Shown here: positions 1-10,767 of the stretch, in pieces
Layout: every line of letters starts with the position of its first letter
Position numbering within the stretch: position 1 is the stretch's first letter
From: Dipteris shenzhenensis
Lineage: Eukaryota > Polypodiophyta > Polypodiopsida > Gleicheniales
Length of the DNA: 64,000 nt
Reading direction: 5' to 3' (one strand)
Assembly: GCA_047967505.1 (NCBI GenBank)
Contig: CM106538.1
The notes under the pieces: generated by a model
Seen by the model: only the letters and a program-made list of their open reading frames with translations
Databases searched by the model: none
What the model was told of the DNA's origin: nothing
Position numbers and translations under genes: made by a program

Positions 1-1825
1 GTTTGAGACCCACATATAGGGTTCTTCTATTTCTTTGTACTAGAGTTCTTTTGGCTTTCACAACTAAGAAGAGGAAAACTGTTTTCAGCCTCCACCTTTG
101 TGTGTATTCCCCCATTGTGATTGTGAGAAAGCCTCAAGTGAGACTCCTTCCCTCTCTCCCACAATCTTCACACCCTATTCGGCTGCACAAGGGGGCCGCC
201 CCCTGCTCTAGGCACTGACGAGTCAGCAAGGTGGGCTGACCCACCTCCTCTAAGGCCTAGCTTACCCACCCTCCAGCCTACAAGGGCTGCTACACAGCCC
301 TATAAAGGGCTCCCCCTCTGCGCCTAGGTGGGCCAACCGAGGTGCCTCAGCGACCTGCCCTATAAGAGGGTTGCCATGCAGCCTATAGGGGCTGAACCCC
401 TGCCCCTTTGCCTGAGGAGCTGCTCCAAGACTCCAGCCCTCTAACAGACTGCCACACAGCCAAATAGAGGGGCTGAACCCCCTGCCTATGGGCCAACCAG
501 CAGGGCAAGGTGACCCACCTCAGCCTATCAAGGCCTCGTAAGGGCAGGTCTGCAGCTCCAGGGGCAACCACAAAGACTCTCAACACTGCTCAGAAAAGTG
601 CACAACAGCAAGGGCTGACCCATGGCACCCACCAAGCCTAGATGGACCCACAGTGGGGAGATCTGCCCTACCCAAATCTACCCTCCTGGGAGCATGCGCA
701 CCCACAACAAAGGCCCTCACGCAGCCTACCCTAACCTCTCACGGGGCGGGCACACCCGCAAGCAAGTCCCTCTCTCTACAATGTGACATTAGGAGATGTT
801 GACCTCCAATAAATCCCCCCGCCCCCCTGCCCCCCCGCGACCCAAAACGCTCTCTCTTCCCTTTCCCCTTGCTTTCCGCCCCAAACCAACAGTAACAAAC
901 TGGTTTGCTTCCTTTTGTGTTCATTATATTTTATTTTATTATTCTTTGTATTATTGTGTGAGGTTCTTTTGAAAACTTGGGTGGGCAACTCCACAAGTAC
1001 TTTGCATTGGTCACTTGTTTCAGAGTGTTCTCTACATTTCTACTACTGTTATATATACATGCATGTGAGCTTTCAACATCTTTGCCATAGTGGTTAGTTC
1101 TGTTTTGTTGCACCATTTGCAGCTGTGATGCCTCTGACCCTGACTATGGTATAGTGTCCAGATCAGTCACCTATAGGGGTGACATGACGATGGGGGCTAG
1201 TATATGTACTAGCGGGAAAGCACACTCTGGCAGGAAACTTAACAAATCCAAAGCGTTGGTCATACGTATTCAGAGAGCTCTTGACGTGGTTGATCCCCTC
1301 AAAACACCCCCCATTTATGATGTTTAGACAGTCAACCTGATGGGGTGGCACGATTCATGGGGCTAGTGCATGACGTGGGTCTTGTTGTGGTTGAGATTGA
1401 CCAGCTCCATAGATCATAGTCTGTTAGATGTAGACCAACTTGCATACGAGATTGACACGGTATTTCTCATTCATTGGTCTTTTGGTCCATCTATATAGCT
1501 GCAAGATCTTCACCAGATTTGGCTTGCGCCTTGGTGTGTTAAAGATACAAGTTACGAGGTAAGGTCAAATGTGACATATGAGCCTTGCTAATCCTAGTGA
1601 CATGATCTTGTGCTCATGCTTAATCTTAAGCATTTAATGGCTATCTAGGTTACGCACTAGGTCTATCACATTGGTATATAGCAATAAATATATGCATGTT
1701 GATCATATAAATCTTGTGAATGTGATCTATCAAGAACAGTGCAAAAGCACACACACTATCAAATGGGTGTGTCCAAGGAGGTCAAAGCTTTAGATTCCAT
1801 GGCATAGAATACACATTATGCATCA
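1..1825. other. Stretch with no recognised gene
   Basis: No reading frame here resembles a known family. Bases 240-740 are GC-rich and built from loosely repeated phrases around 'cctataaagggct' and 'ggggctgaacccc', which looks like decayed repeat DNA. The short open frames overlap one another on both strands and show no domain. Confidence 0.4.
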
Positions 1826-1837
1826 GCTCTGACACCA
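1826..1837 (-). other. Primer-binding-site-like motif next to an LTR terminus
   Basis: On the minus strand this reads TGGTGTCAGAGC, one base from the plant tRNA-iMet primer-binding consensus TGGTATCAGAGC. The adjoining plus-strand sequence starts TGTTGTCACC at 1838, as expected for the end of a minus-oriented LTR lying at higher coordinates (~1838 to ~2770). I could not find the far LTR boundary or any coding sequence belonging to it, so this is a remnant call. Confidence 0.4.
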
Positions 1838-3000
1838 TGTTGTCACCATGAAAATGTGACATCATAACTAAAAGGTGACATCACCATAGAAAGGTGATTC
1901 CAGTCATCAAGGAAAGATAACTAAGCGTCTTCGCGGATCAGAGAAACATATGCATACATCAACAGTGAAAACGAGGAGCTCTTGTATACACTACGGTGAA
2001 CACTTGTCAGACCATAGAGCACACATTTAACCCTTAGTATATATGTGCATTGAACAATGATGGACTCAGTATTCGTGAATATGTCTAGATGGAATCAACA
2101 CCTCTAGATGATAAGATAAGTTCTAAAATATACATGAATATTTACCAGTATTGAGCACTTTAAAATATCTTAAAAAATATAAAAACATGCAACCCAAAAC
2201 CTTTTGGAGATGTTTCTAGAAGAATTTATAGAGCACAAGATAGATGCAAGCCGAGTCACCAAGGCCCAAACAGCCCCAACCAGTTCAAGTCACTTATGAC
2301 CTCCGTGGGGTAACCACTCAAAGCCAAAGTCCTCAATACTGCAGGACAATCGCGCATAACACCCCATAGAGCCACACCTAGCCTCAAGGTCAAGACATGC
2401 GTTGCATACCACATGCCCTTCCTCTAGCTGTTGCTTCTTGGCCAACATATCTACATCCAGAGGAGGCTCCCAAGTCCTTGCCAAATACGGAGCCCTTGGC
2501 TCATACTTATAGGCCTAACACTGGCTACCTTTAGCAGGAAGCCCTAAACTTAGGTTGAGAGTAATGCTTTTCTCTAATTAGATCAGCTAATCCTAGAATA
2601 GCCATGCCTTTCTTAGACCAGCCGCCCAATCCACGAGATCTAAACTTCATCCTCGCTAGCTCTAGTCTCAACTCTATATTAATCCAAACCCTAGGTTTAG
2701 ACTACGTCCTAACCCTAGGTGGTAGATAGTCCAATCTTGGTTATGTCTAGTTAGCCCAGTTATGGACACGCACACTGTAATTTTTTAGGAATTATGACAA
2801 TTCTTTGATTGGCAGCAACAGGTGATCTCAATTTGAAGGTCCAAAAACATATTACCTTTTGAATTACCTTGGGAATTGAAAGGGAAAGCGCCAGTGGTGG
2901 AGCTACCCTCTGATAAGTGCCACTAGTAGACAACTTGACATAAGCCTTGACAATCCACTCTCAGGAAATCCCGATTTCTGAAGGGGAACGGAGTTCTGAA
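1838..3000 (-). other. Probable decayed LTR sequence, no gene recognised
   Basis: The stretch follows the minus-strand primer-site-like motif at 1826-1837 and is AT-rich non-coding sequence. The phrase 'ccctaggttt...ccctaggt' recurs near 2690-2725. A 64-codon minus frame at 2290-2484 has no recognisable domain. The LTR assignment rests only on the adjoining motif. Confidence 0.25.
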
Positions 3001-3011
3001 ATGACAAAAGC

Positions 3012-3340
3012 ATGGGAATTTTCTTACAGAGGAAGGTAAGCCTCACTATAGGAGAATTGCTCAAGATTGCACCTTATTGCAAGGATTTTCTATTGCAACA
3101 GCTGCAAGTTGAACAACCCATTGTCAAGACTGTGGATTCATTAGCTATGATTCCCATTATTGATACGCCAATGGTAGATATCCAAGTTCTTGTGATTAAA
3201 GTAAAAATTAAGAAGCAGTAAGTTGTAGGCATTATTGTAAATGGTGTTTCCAGAGTAAATATTATGTGTGTAGTTGTGTTGAATAAGTTGCAGATAAAGA
3301 ATAGGAAACCATCTTTCCAGTAGGAGGCTAGACTTCTTCA
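3012..3340 (+). pseudogene. Ty3/gypsy gag-protease junction remnant
   Basis: The frame at 3012-3221 contains LTIGELLKIAP and, past its stop, the degenerate track VVGIIVNGVSRVNIM. This matches in layout the gypsy protease neighbourhood, where (I/L)T-G-LL--(A/S)P is followed by a DGG-S-NIM active-site block. The same order is seen in the better-preserved gypsy copy at 21.9-22.2 kb. Here the catalytic Asp position reads Asn (VNGVS), and stops interrupt the frame, so it is inactive. I see no RT or integrase nearby. Confidence 0.4.
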
Positions 3341-3447
3341 AAAGAGAGTTTGTTTGAGTATGCTTGTGCTTTCTAAGTTAGAAATGTATTTTTGCCTCTT
3401 TGTAGAAACGATACATAACTGTAAAGGGCCATTTAGCTTTTTATGTT

Positions 3448-3452
<5 letters not shown>

Positions 3453-3494
<42 letters not shown>
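3453..3494. repeat. (AG)n microsatellite
   Basis: An uninterrupted AG dinucleotide run of about 21 units, preceded by a short A tract and followed by GGGG. Confidence 0.95.
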
Positions 3495-3498
<4 letters not shown>

Positions 3499-3823
3499 TT
3501 TTGGAAGATTTTGTTTCTTGACTTGCTTGTTTATTTTTGCTTAGTCACCTGCTTCGTTTCTTCTTTATTTCCTGTTTTCATTCTCTTTTGTTTATTTGAC
3601 GTATTTTAGTAAGCACTGGGTTTGCCCAAGAGACTCCGTGGGTCTTTAGAAACCCAGTATAGCTGCTTATGCTTGGGCACTGATGACGACATAAGTGTTG
3701 CTTTGCTTGCTAAGTATGCCTTCCTTTTGTTTTTCATAAAAGTTTTTGTTTCCCTCTTTTTTCTTCTCTTTTATTTTCTTTGTAGATTTTTGATCTTTAG
3801 AACAACAAAAATTCTAAATTTGT

Positions 3824-4552
3824 ATGATTGGACTTATTCTGGTCTTACAAAGGTATATTTTTCTATCACATAAGCTAGGGTATGTGATGGAGACCAGAGA
3901 TCGTAAGCAAAGAGGGCAGCCGAGAAAAATTAGGTTCGAGACAGAAGGTGGAGATTGGCATTCAATAAAACCGCAAGGTAATACCCAACCAGTGGATGTT
4001 AGGGCTTCCACAATGGAGCAAGGTGGAGTTCAAGGGGAGTCTACAAAAACATCATGGGAAAAACATGGCAATGTAGGGGAAGCTGAAGGAGCTCAGAATG
4101 AGACCATGCCCACAAGAGAACAAGCCCCAACGGCTCCACCTATGAGACAAGGAGGCCTTCCTAGTGGCCTCTATATTGTTGAGGTGCCTATCCACCGTAC
4201 CTTTTGGGCAATTCGAAGGACCTCCAAAAACTCTAAAGTGAAGTGTCTTGGATTCATAGATGGAAAGGTTAAGTGTAATCGATATATACAAAGCAGTTCA
4301 CCAGGAGTGGTGGCACCCTGTTTCTACTCTGAACGGCGGCATCCAGGGATAGGAGGACCAAAAGTGATCAGCTGTTCAACTACATTGTTTTATCTTACGT
4401 GGGTGCAGAAGCCCCAACAACTAATCTTATTCTCATTTATTCTTTTTATTATTTTAATTCTTTTCTTTTTGTTTAAATTCTGTTTAATTTTTAATTCTCT
4501 CTCTCTCTCTCTCCCCCTTAATTTTATTTTATTTTTAATTTTATTTCTTTAA
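3824..4552 (+). other. Unrecognised 242-codon open frame
   Basis: The frame is open for 242 codons. Its middle part is polar and mixed in composition (METRDRKQRGQPRKIRFETE, then Gln/Glu/Thr-rich sequence), and a segment with the motif SGLYIVEVPIHRTFWAIRR follows. The last ~45 codons are Leu/Phe-rich translation of a T/C-rich tract ending in (CT)n at about 4498-4512 and are probably not coding. It lies ~700 bp upstream of the Penelope-like GIY-YIG domain in the same orientation and could be part of that element or an unrelated remnant. I do not recognise the family. Confidence 0.25.
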
Positions 4553-4759
4553 AAGTGTGCTTTTGCGTTTTGTTTTAGTTGCTCTCCTTGGTTTATTTCA
4601 CTGTATGACGGCTTTATTTTTTATTTATTTTATTTTTTAAATTATTGGTAACTTTCCTTTTCTCTTTCTCTTTCTTTGGTGCTTCTAGGTTGATTAAGCT
4701 CTTACAGTGGCCTTGGGGCCCTGGCTAACCCTAACTGTAATCGCCAATTTGGGGGTATA

Positions 4760-5840
4760 TTGTCATTAGCGATACATGCTATGATGAATTCGCCTTTTGG
4801 AAACCAACATGGCGATCTCCTGGGATGTCATCTGGCTCCTGTGACATTCCCTTGTAGTAGTAAGGGAGGAGTTACCTTGGGACGAGTAATGACTGTGCAA
4901 GCAAGCCCCCCCCTAAATACTGCTAGAGTTAGGGGATATAGCAAGGGAGAAACTGCCTTGGGATGGGCAGGGAGAGTGCAAGCAAGTTCCCCAATGTTGG
5001 ATCGTTGGACCTCACCGAACAACATTGGAAATTCTAGTGGTGGTCTTGTCTCTTTGGTAGGTGATTTAGTGGTGGTCTTGTCTCTTCATGATTTTGGGGA
5101 AGGTAACATTAATTGGTCTAACTTTAAGGCTTTATTAGTTAGCACTCATTATACTAATAATAACATAAGAATTCTTAATAAACTAAGACGTCTTAGAAAC
5201 AAGCATCTCAAGACTTCTGTTTCTATTAGTCCTATTCATGCCACGCAAGTAATTTATGTTGTCTATAACATACATAGTAGTAATATGCTTTATGTAGGAC
5301 AAACCTATAGGACAGCTTTTATTCGTTTTCAAGAACATGTTAGGGAAGCTAGAAAAGTTCATAGGAAGAATTCCTTAATTGAGAATTCAAAACCCTTATA
5401 TGCAGCGATGGCAAAGTCTGGTTTCGAATCTTTTCATTGCTTTCCCATTGAGCATATAGAGGACCATGGACTTTTACAAGGCTGCTCCTCCTCGTGAATT
5501 GTTTTGGATGAGAACTTTACACACTTTCTTCCCAAGAGGTTTTAATTTGGAAGGAAAATCAACTCTTCGTAAAAATAAAAGAACCTCTAAAAAGAACCCT
5601 TTGATGTGGAGAACTCATATCAAGCCCTTTAACATTCCTCATTACCAACATAGTCATACACCTAACATCGTATGGAAACCTAAAGTTATGTTACGAGGTT
5701 GTCCTAGCTCTCCTGCAATCTCACATGTAGTTCGTGAGTTGCCTCCCTCACTTCCTCTTCCTTCACTTCCTCCTCCTTTAGTTTCTTTAACTTCCTCAGT
5801 TCTAAGAGTTTTTGCTTTTCGAGACTATAAATCTGCCTAG
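4760..5840 (+). pseudogene. GIY-YIG endonuclease domain of a Penelope-like retroelement, frameshifted
   Basis: The recognisable part starts near 5230. VIYVVYN stands at the GIY position (~5252) and MLYVGQTYRTAFIRFQEH supplies the YIG strand with the following R--EH. After that come KPLYAAMAKSG and, in another frame from ~5466, ELFWMRTLHTFFPRGFN, the conserved tail of GIY-YIG nucleases in Penelope-like elements. The change of frame near 5465-5475 is a frameshift, so the domain is broken. In canonical Penelope elements this nuclease nicks target DNA and follows the RT. Here it precedes the RT-side fragment at 6055-6744. The segment 4760-5200 is not recognisable, and its start is uncertain. Confidence 0.65.
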
Positions 5841-6054
5841 ATAGATTAATGTCACTGGGCCTTTTTTCAATAAAAGTTTTTGAAAATATAATGTCAAAGT
5901 TCCTTTTAAACTTCAATACACCTTGGAAAACTTCTCTTTTGAGGATTTGAATCTAAATAAGCTCCATTATATACAAATTAAAACTTCGTTGGATCGCTTC
6001 TTAAAAGTAAAAGCTTCCTTTTAAAGCAAAGAAGTCTATCTAAATAAGGAACTC

Positions 6055-6744
6055 TTGATTTGTATTTTTACTTCTCCCTCACTTGACAAGATAGGCTTAA
6101 ACTCCATTTTGAAGTGTCCTGAAGTAATGGATTTTCTCCCTCATTTTGTGAGAAGAATTTGGAAGCATCCAGTAGTAGCTTGGAAGTATGTAAAAACTTT
6201 AGGACAAGAGGCTTTTAAATATGGAGAGATAGGTAAAAGGCTTTCAGAGCATTCAAAATCTTCTATCCTTAAAGAACCTTGTTGTTGTAAAAGTAAGAGA
6301 TTCCAAAGCTTTATTGATGCTGATTTAGGACATGTAGTCACAGTTGATACCTCAATTTTGCTTTCTAGTAACCTAAGAGACCTTTTCATGAAAGGCACGA
6401 AATTTCGATTGTACTCTTTTAAACAGTCTTGCCTTTTAAAAGCTATTGATAAGGGAATCTCAAAGTTTGTTTTGCAATTAGAAGAATGTTTAGGAGTTAA
6501 AAATATCTTATCAGAATGGAAAGGGAAGATTTTGAAGAAAGTTGCTTTGAAACTAGAAGAAGTCCCTTCGGTTAATTGCTCAAAGAAAAGTAACCATCTT
6601 TCTAAAGAAGATGAAACTCTTCTTCGAAAATTCCATAGGAATTTTGTCATTTCTTATGTGGACAAATGTTCCAATAACTTTGTTTTTATTTACAAAAAGT
6701 TTTACTTAGAATGTCTTTTGAGAGAAGTGAACTCGTCTGCCTAG
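6055..6744 (+). pseudogene. Penelope-like element, region leading into the reverse transcriptase
   Basis: The 229-codon frame has the order seen N-terminal to the RT in Penelope-like elements: a CCCK Cys cluster, then GHVVTVDTSIL (the 'GHV-TGD' block), then LRDLFMKGTKFR, then a DKGI helix, then KFHRNFVISYVDKCSNNFVFIYKKFYLECLLREV, which corresponds to the 'DKA-NN--F-CK-YY---L--EL' entry into the RT. The frame ends at 6744. No catalytic (F/Y)-DD motif follows before unrelated CCGTAC-rich DNA, so the RT core is missing. Low-identity homologous frames continue back to about 5900, with stops. Element type is a family-level call; activity is excluded. Confidence 0.6.
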
Positions 6745-8140
6745 AACACACCCAGACTCTTTGAAAGAGGGGAGAGACTACACAGCCCAAAACAAACTGA
6801 ATTTAGAACTGCACTTTTCCCAAAAAAATCTCAGAAAGCAGTCAACCTCAAACACTACGAACCCACAACCCACTGCTCAATGGCCAGCACGACTCCGAAG
6901 GCCACAAGCTATTCCAAAAGAAGAACTGGTCGATACCATCATTTGAAAAACTGCAGGTATATTCACCGTACAAGCAGCCGTACAATCATACGTACAACAG
7001 CAGGTCCGTACAACCATTCAGTAATCCGTACAGTCTGCATTAAATGACGGCCATCTTCCGTACAGCTCGTAGAAGCCACCTTTGATGACCCGTACGTGCC
7101 TGTTCAGCCTGCGATCAAGGCACCGTACTACCAGTCCATACTGATCGACGAAAACACCTCCGTACAATCTCGTATTGCAGCCCGTACAAAAATCCACACT
7201 TCAGCCCGTACCACCCGTACGGTTCTTTCCAGCCCTCAACCCACGCACGTCACCCGATGCAAGGCTGCCCCTCGTTCTCAAAGCTCCCTTCTCACCACGT
7301 AGTAGCCCATCTTTTCATAGGCGCTCAGCCCTTCGTTTATGCGCACAGCTTTTCGAACAGCCCATCCTCCCTCACCGACTCCTCCTTTTCCCCTTTATCT
7401 GCAAACTCCCCGACTCCACGTACCATGCTCACTCATCAACCAGAAGCTTCCCTCTTCTATTACGTAGCCACATGTATGAGCACGATGCCTTCTCAATCTG
7501 TCCAGCCACCTCAGCCTAATCTGCCACCTCACTAGTGACATTTTACCACTCTCAAGACATTTCCCCCAAATCACATTAAATGCACATTTTGGACCTTTAA
7601 TCACACAATTCCCACACACATTAGCATGCACATTAAAGCTTGCATGCTTCCCCATATACACATATGAAAAGCCCCTTGACGTGGGCACCAAAACATATCG
7701 AATTCCCGTAACATACAAGTGCACATTGACTCAGGAAAATATTAAAAAAAAACCCTTCCTGACTTGACTTTACATGACCCCAAAAACATTTCACTTGACC
7801 ACACACTGGATACCCTTGCTCTGGAAGTCTGATACAACCACATTGCATTTCATCATCTCCTTGATAAGTCCGTGCAAAAAGCTTTTAGTCTTTCAAGTTC
7901 AAAATAAAAAGGTCTTTTACATGTGCAGCCAGTTACATTGGCTTATTCACACACAACCCGCAAATTAACACTATCATGTGTTCAGTGTCTACCCTTATGC
8001 ACAATCTATGTGTAGAGAAATATATACAGATTTTATCCTATCATCGTGTAGGGTACCACATGAAACTTCGAATTTGAGGCTGGCTTGGAGGAAATCACGT
8101 CCACACCTTCTCTCTACAGAGATTCATACCTCAGGAGTTG
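6745..8140. other. No gene recognised; CCGTAC-rich and AT-rich spacer
   Basis: Apart from the CCGTAC cluster annotated separately, I see only short overlapping frames without domains. The stretch ends at a primer-binding-site motif on the minus strand, so at least its right part may be retroelement leader. Confidence 0.35.
6960..7235. repeat. Cluster of CCGTAC hexamers
   Basis: About twelve copies of CCGTAC and one ACGTAC occur in roughly 275 bp, irregularly spaced at 6-60 bp, often followed by A. The intervening sequence is not repeated, so this is a motif cluster rather than a tandem array. The GTAC core is the binding core known for plant SBP-domain (SPL) factors; any regulatory role here is inference. 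Confidence 0.6.
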
Positions 8141-8152
8141 GCTCTGATACCA
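8141..8152 (-). other. tRNA-iMet primer-binding site of a minus-oriented retroelement remnant
   Basis: The plus strand reads GCTCTGATACCA, the exact reverse complement of TGGTATCAGAGC. The LTR would lie at higher coordinates (from ~8153) and the leader at lower ones. I could not define a clean TG...CA LTR boundary, and no linked gag or pol was found, so only the primer site is firm. Confidence 0.6.
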
Positions 8153-10767
8153 ACATACACGATCCCAGAGCTCTCGAGGATCCTGACTTGCAAGCAAACA
8201 CAAGAACAACAAGAAACGTGAGGATCTGAGCAGGCTTCTCACTATCCAACCACGACATCTATGAGAAGTGATCTCGAATCAAGAGATGTCCCCTCTGAGC
8301 CACGGGTTGAGCTATTGGCACGAACACCCAACCAGATCCCAACCAGCCTGGTGTCCCATACCACCAGGTGGTTCCTGAAGGCCTTGGATTTGCTGTTGGG
8401 CCTTGGAGGATGCAGGCGTGTGTTCGCAACGCGATCTAGGATCAGCCCTTGTACAAGGGATGCTCCCGTCAGCTCATTGAAGACTGAACCTTTGGGCCCT
8501 CTTTATAGGCTCGGGCCCAATGCGCCAAAAGTAGCGGAGACCTCTATCTGGTTCGTAACCTTGCCACTCAACTTGAGAATCAAGCCTGCCTAGCTCCCTA
8601 AACTACCTGAGCTAGTCTTGTGTACCCCAGTACACATCAGTAGATACCAAACCGTGCACATGACAAAGGTGGTGTCGGTGGAGCTCAGCTAGTGGAGGAA
8701 GACACCTCTTCCATAGATGGTAAGCTCCTAGATGTGGTCACCCTCTAGTGCTAGGCTCGCCTGAATCCAATCGCGCACTTGACTCCTCGTGGGTGTTAGT
8801 CCAACTATCTTGCCCATCATTGCTCTTCCTGGAGTGACTTGATTGCTTTCTTCACCTGCTGCTTATCTTCTAGGAAAAGTAGAATCTTAACGTCTTGGGG
8901 AGCGGAGGGTGCTGCCATGTGGCCCCCTCTTGCCAGACCAAGGGGCGCCACTAAGATTGGCTCCTTTGAAAGAACAAACACAAACATTGCGTTGCCAAAA
9001 GGAAAGGGTGGGTTGGAAGGGGAGGGAGAGGAAAAGCGAGGGAAAACCAAGATGCTCGCAAAAAGCTGTCTGGAAGGGCCAGCACGGCAAGAAAGAGCTC
9101 ACAGCCAAGGAAGGAGGCTCGGGCCTCCAACAAACTCTGCCAAGCGAGCTGAAAAAGGCCTGCCAGGCTGAGGGGAGCTCGAGGCTGAAAGAGCTGCTCT
9201 CCAGACATTTAGGGTCTGCAGGCAAACAGTTGTGCTAGGGAGCCAAAAAAAAAAGAAGCTTGTATTTTCCTCAGCACTTTTGACAGATTCAATGTTTTTG
9301 ACCACAGAGAAATGTGAGGAAGATAGAATTAATGTTGTATCTTCTTCTAATTGTCGAATAATTTCACTTCGTAGTATGCGCTGGTCTACAGGCTTTACTC
9401 ATCATATTAGGGCTCTCAATATCTTTAAATGTTTTGATATTCTCTCAAAAGAATTGGGATTGTTGTAAATTGAGCATAGGCTTTATCTAGAAGAAAATGC
9501 AAGACGAAATACTCTACTCTTCACACGCACTTTCTTCACACGCACTGTAGCCTGAATGAAGAGAATGCTAATCTTTTTGGATTAGCCTTCTTTTTTAGTG
9601 CTAGCTTTTGTTATGGCTGAATTTTCCCTTCATCTGTGGAGTGCTGATTGAAATTCAATATGAAGAAGTTTTGCATAATTGGATGCCAAGTGTATGTAGT
9701 GTTGGAAATTCCGAAAGTATATTTGTATCTGAGTCTAGTCTCCTGAAAGAATCATTATTTTGGTCTAGGACTTGTAGTCAAAAGTCCTTGAGTAAATGGT
9801 TTTCAGCCTTGTGATTATCTTGAGATTGAAACTGCACTATTTGCTGTGTTTTCAGAGGATGAGGTTCGGCATGGTCATTGGTTCATCTGCATATATGTTT
9901 TCACCATATTAGCCGACATGCAAATTTCACTTGTGAAGTTCTGGTCCAAATTGTGGCCTGCTGATATTGCCATAAATTCTTCTATTCTAAGCGGTGCGTT
10001 GCCCTATCAGCTATTTTTTCTAATTTTTTTTTCTGACTAGGGGAGAGGGAATATGGACTCCTTTATTACTGTTCTCCTTTAGTGATAGCCTTTCTTGTCT
10101 TCCCTTCAACCCCGAAGTGCAGACAGACATTCAGTACGAAGACAATTGTTTAAATGGATGCTCAAGTGTGTGTGTCGCGCTTTGAGGCAGGGAGGATGAG
10201 AGCATATTGTTATACGCTAAACCCTGGTGACATTGGTGGGATGTTTAAGTAGCTAGTCCCTTCTATGTGTGTAAGGTAAGGTTTATGGTCGTAAACCTCG
10301 CGACTGTTATGAGATTGAAACCACACTTTTTTGGTTGTTTTTAGAGGATGAATTTGGGCATGTTCCGGATGCAGCTAGATACATATAGGCTTTTATTTAG
10401 GAGGTCTCTCAACATCAGTGTCTTCACAATTGCCATCTGTAGAGCTCAATCAAATGTAATTGTTATCCAAAAGGGCTCACTTCTAGTGGGATCTGTAATT
10501 TCTGACTGTTCCCACGGCTGTTCTTTCTGTTTTGGGCCTTGCTCTTGTTCAGCTCATTCTTCCCTTTATACATTGGGTTATACAACAACCCCCCCCCCCC
10601 CCCCCCCCGGAAAAAGAAAAAGAACCTTGCGTCCCCCCGAAAAAAAACCAACTCCTGTCGCTAATAAATTTCTGAGTTCATTGACTAAGCTTTGTCTACT
10701 TAGTAGCTTCTTGGAAGTTTTGGGACATGATATAGTGCTTTGTTTCCTTTCTTCTGGGTTGTTACAG
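8153..10767. other. No gene recognised; probably LTR remnant then intron of malate dehydrogenase
   Basis: Short open frames on both strands at 8.8-9.5 kb overlap each other and show no domain. I searched for upstream malate dehydrogenase signatures (Rossmann GAAGGIG, the IPAGVPRKPGM loop, the GGHAG active-site block) and found none. The preceding exons are therefore probably left of the window or beyond recognition. The part near 10767 must be intron, because it ends in a T-rich acceptor, TTACAG. Confidence 0.4.
10589..10608. repeat. 20-base poly-C run
   Basis: Twenty consecutive C residues, followed by GGAAAAAGAAAAAG and a second short C6 run. It lies in the presumed intron ~160 bp upstream of a malate dehydrogenase exon. 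Confidence 0.9.

Larger units (their letters stand above)
4760..6744 (+). mobile_element. Penelope-like retroelement remnant, GIY-YIG upstream of the RT side
   Basis: The two Penelope-like pieces lie in the same orientation about 460 bp apart, nuclease first. This is either a permuted-domain element, an arrangement described for some Penelope-like clades including the green lineage, or the junction of two head-to-tail partial copies. The 3' part, with the RT core, is absent. Confidence 0.5.
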
